A stretch of DNA of 64,000 nt from Agelaius tricolor (taxonomy: Eukaryota; Chordata; Aves; Passeriformes; Icteridae). A model generated the notes under the pieces. It searched no databases and was not told the DNA's origin. It saw only the letters and a program-made list of their open reading frames with translations. The stretch spans positions 14,476,001 through 14,540,000 of the forward strand of contig JALJCS010000004.1 of the NCBI GenBank assembly GCA_023055355.1, written 5' to 3'. Below are positions 62,157 to 64,000 of the stretch, in pieces. The first letter of the stretch is position 1. Every line of letters begins with the position of its first letter. Both the position numbers and the translations under genes were made by a program.

Positions 62157-64000
62157 ATGCTGGTGGGATTGCACTGTAATTTTACATGGAAACCTCTGAA
62201 TTAGCTGTTTAAGGACACAGTGATAAGGAAGAATCCAGATGTTGCCTTCCAGCTTCTAGTACACCCCATTTCTGGAGTTACCATAAATGTTTTAGGCTGG
62301 TGTCACAACAAAATGTCAACAGCAATCTTTTAAATGACAAACCATGCCTGCAAAATGACCACGTTTCTCTGAATTTTAAGGCAAACACTTTATCTCAGTT
62401 AAACCCTTAGCAGTCCTCTGGTTTTGCCCATCTCCTCAGGAACATTTAAAGCACTCTTCTTCTTATAAACAGTTTAAAATTGTAATGGTAAACATACGGG
62501 CCTAAAGCTAAACTTCCATTCCTTACACTTGTGTTGGTTATTTGCAACAATACCAGAAATGTTTACCAATCCACCAGCACAGTTTACATTGAAATCCCCC
62601 ACTCATTTACCTCTTGTGCCATGATTAATTGTTGGCCTAAATGAAGGAAGCGAAAGACAAGGATATGGCCTGTGCACCGAGATCTTCTGCTGACTAAACT
62701 GCTGCTTTCAAATATGATTCAAGAAATCAATTCTAGACTCAGTGTTGTAGACTTCTTCTGGCTTTTCCAGTACATTGCAGCGCTTTTAGTAAGTGTCTCA
62801 AGAGCCGCTAAAGCACAGGAAAGACAGTGGTGATAAAGACTTTGTGAGGGATAGCTCTTTCTGGACAGGTAAAACAGGTGAGATGCTGGACAGCAGCTTT
62901 TAAAAACTGCGCTGTATTACTTTCCAGAGCCTCTTCCTGTTGCTGTGTACTGTGCACTTCTGGCACTAAATTGAAATCCATTATGCATCAGAACAGGTCA
63001 CATCAAGATGCCTTTCAAAGGACATAATGGGATGTGAGTCACAGACATCACAGAAAGATGCTATACCCACCAAAGAAAACTGTCTATCCAAGATTGTGCT
63101 TTCCTCTCGAAGAGGATTTCAGGCCTATAACTTAACAAATCACGCTTTCCAGCACTAAGTAGCAAATACAGGTGGAGTATAATTAGGATATCATTAATTT
63201 TCACCAAATACGAGGGCAACAGACAACCACATCACCATTTAAGATAAAACTGGCACTGTTATCAACAGCAGGGTAGTCTTGCAATAAACATAATAGGGAA
63301 ACAATGAGAGTTGGAAAAAAAATAACCACAACTGCAGAGAAGAAGCATACAAGTTTCTAATTTTAATTAAAACCCTCTGTCTACTTTTTCAGCAGCCTTA
63401 GAAAAAAAGACTGGGTCTTGCTGTAGATCCTAGTGACCAACAATATCGAGATATTTCACAGTAACTTCAGTAAGAGCCTTCTAGGTTTTTCTTCAATTCC
63501 TTGAAACAAAACGTGAAACAAATGAATTATTCCTGCAGTTGAGTCAGATAAAGAACCATCTCTGAAAGCCTACCATATAGCACCATTTTCACAGAGTTGC
63601 TACTTCCAGGTGATCAGTGTTAACTGGAAAAAGAAATATTGATTTCAGAGGGAATCTGGTCAGGTATGTAGTCCAATAGAGATCTGGTTTATTTACATAA
63701 GACAAATACTATAACCTCAGTTAAAATTGCACCAAGCATTACATAAATCACATCTGCATAAAGCATTGTCTACCATGGGTCTACTGGAATTAGTAATGGA
63801 CTCTAGAGCCATCTTTTGGAAATTTCCCCATCATTTATATTATTTTAGTTACAACAATTCAAAGTTGCAACTTAAGTTTACTAGCTGATATCTTTTTCTG
63901 TTAGATACATGAGTATTTCCTAAGCTTCTTTGATGGATAGGTAAAAATGGAAGTAGCAATATGGACTCATCCTTGAAAAAAGGACACTTCCTAATAATAC

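Larger units (their letters stand above)
59161..64000. other. Noncoding, no recognised gene
   Basis: AT-rich sequence with the TG/TA patch, poly(T) run and G-rich tract listed separately. A 15-bp word, GCCTGAAATGCACTC, is repeated at 20-bp spacing (61,269 and 61,289). No frame exceeds about 100 codons and none is recognisable. Confidence 0.5.

Noticed and set aside
1..64000. CRISPR arrays, tRNA/rRNA genes, prophage or endogenous retrovirus LTRs
   Set aside because: I looked for regularly spaced repeats, tRNA B-box-like words and paired terminal repeats and found none that could be supported.

Overview
The window looks like bird nuclear DNA. It is AT-rich and almost gene-free, with CpG-rich DNA confined to two islands. 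The only dispersed repeats I can recognise are CR1 LINE 3' ends, at low density and with the avian-style octamer tail (ATTCTATG/ATTCTGTG). There is no bacterial or viral gene organisation, no tRNA or rRNA, and nearly all ORFs are below 200 codons with no recognisable family.

The one gene segment I can name lies on the minus strand inside a large CpG island (about 27,054-28,210). A 109-nt coding segment (27,334-27,442) starts at a good Kozak ATG, encodes a Lys/Arg/Gly-rich N-terminus and ends at a consensus donor (CAG|GTAAGC) in phase 1. Composition, length and phase match the first coding exon of type I neuregulin-1 (NRG1), whose human counterpart has 33 codons plus one base. If so, positions 27,333 down to 1 are the start of a very large first intron. 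I did not find the Ig-domain exon there, so it probably lies beyond position 1. Positions 28,211-64,000 are upstream: intron of the longer, more distally initiated NRG1 transcripts, or intergenic DNA.

Layout by region. 1-20,690: intronic sequence with T-rich, A/C-rich and purine-rich simple tracts, an isolated CpG cluster near 2.8 kb, an RFX-like inverted repeat near 13.2 kb and a 19-bp-stem hairpin near 17.4 kb. 20,691-20,945: long purine tract leading into a second, unexplained CpG island (21,060-21,560). 21,561-27,053: featureless intron. 27,054-28,210: main CpG island with the exon, a 20-bp palindrome and long C runs (G runs on the transcribed sense strand). 28,211-39,240: no recognised gene. 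39,241-40,694: two head-to-tail CR1 copies on the plus strand. 43,030-43,220 and about 53,080-53,256: degraded CR1 fragments. 58,138-58,231: perfect 46-bp tandem duplication. 58,371-59,160: a CR1 on the minus strand, part of which is nearly identical to the 39-kb copy. 59,161-64,000: AT-rich sequence with TG/TA simple repeats and a G-rich tract.

I did not find a convincing novel biological system. The observations most worth following are the second CpG island 6 kb inside the intron, the palindrome and its distant inverted partner flanking the exon, and the RFX-like site. Everything here was read by eye. No alignment or database search was possible, so the NRG1 call rests on pattern and phase rather than on a match.
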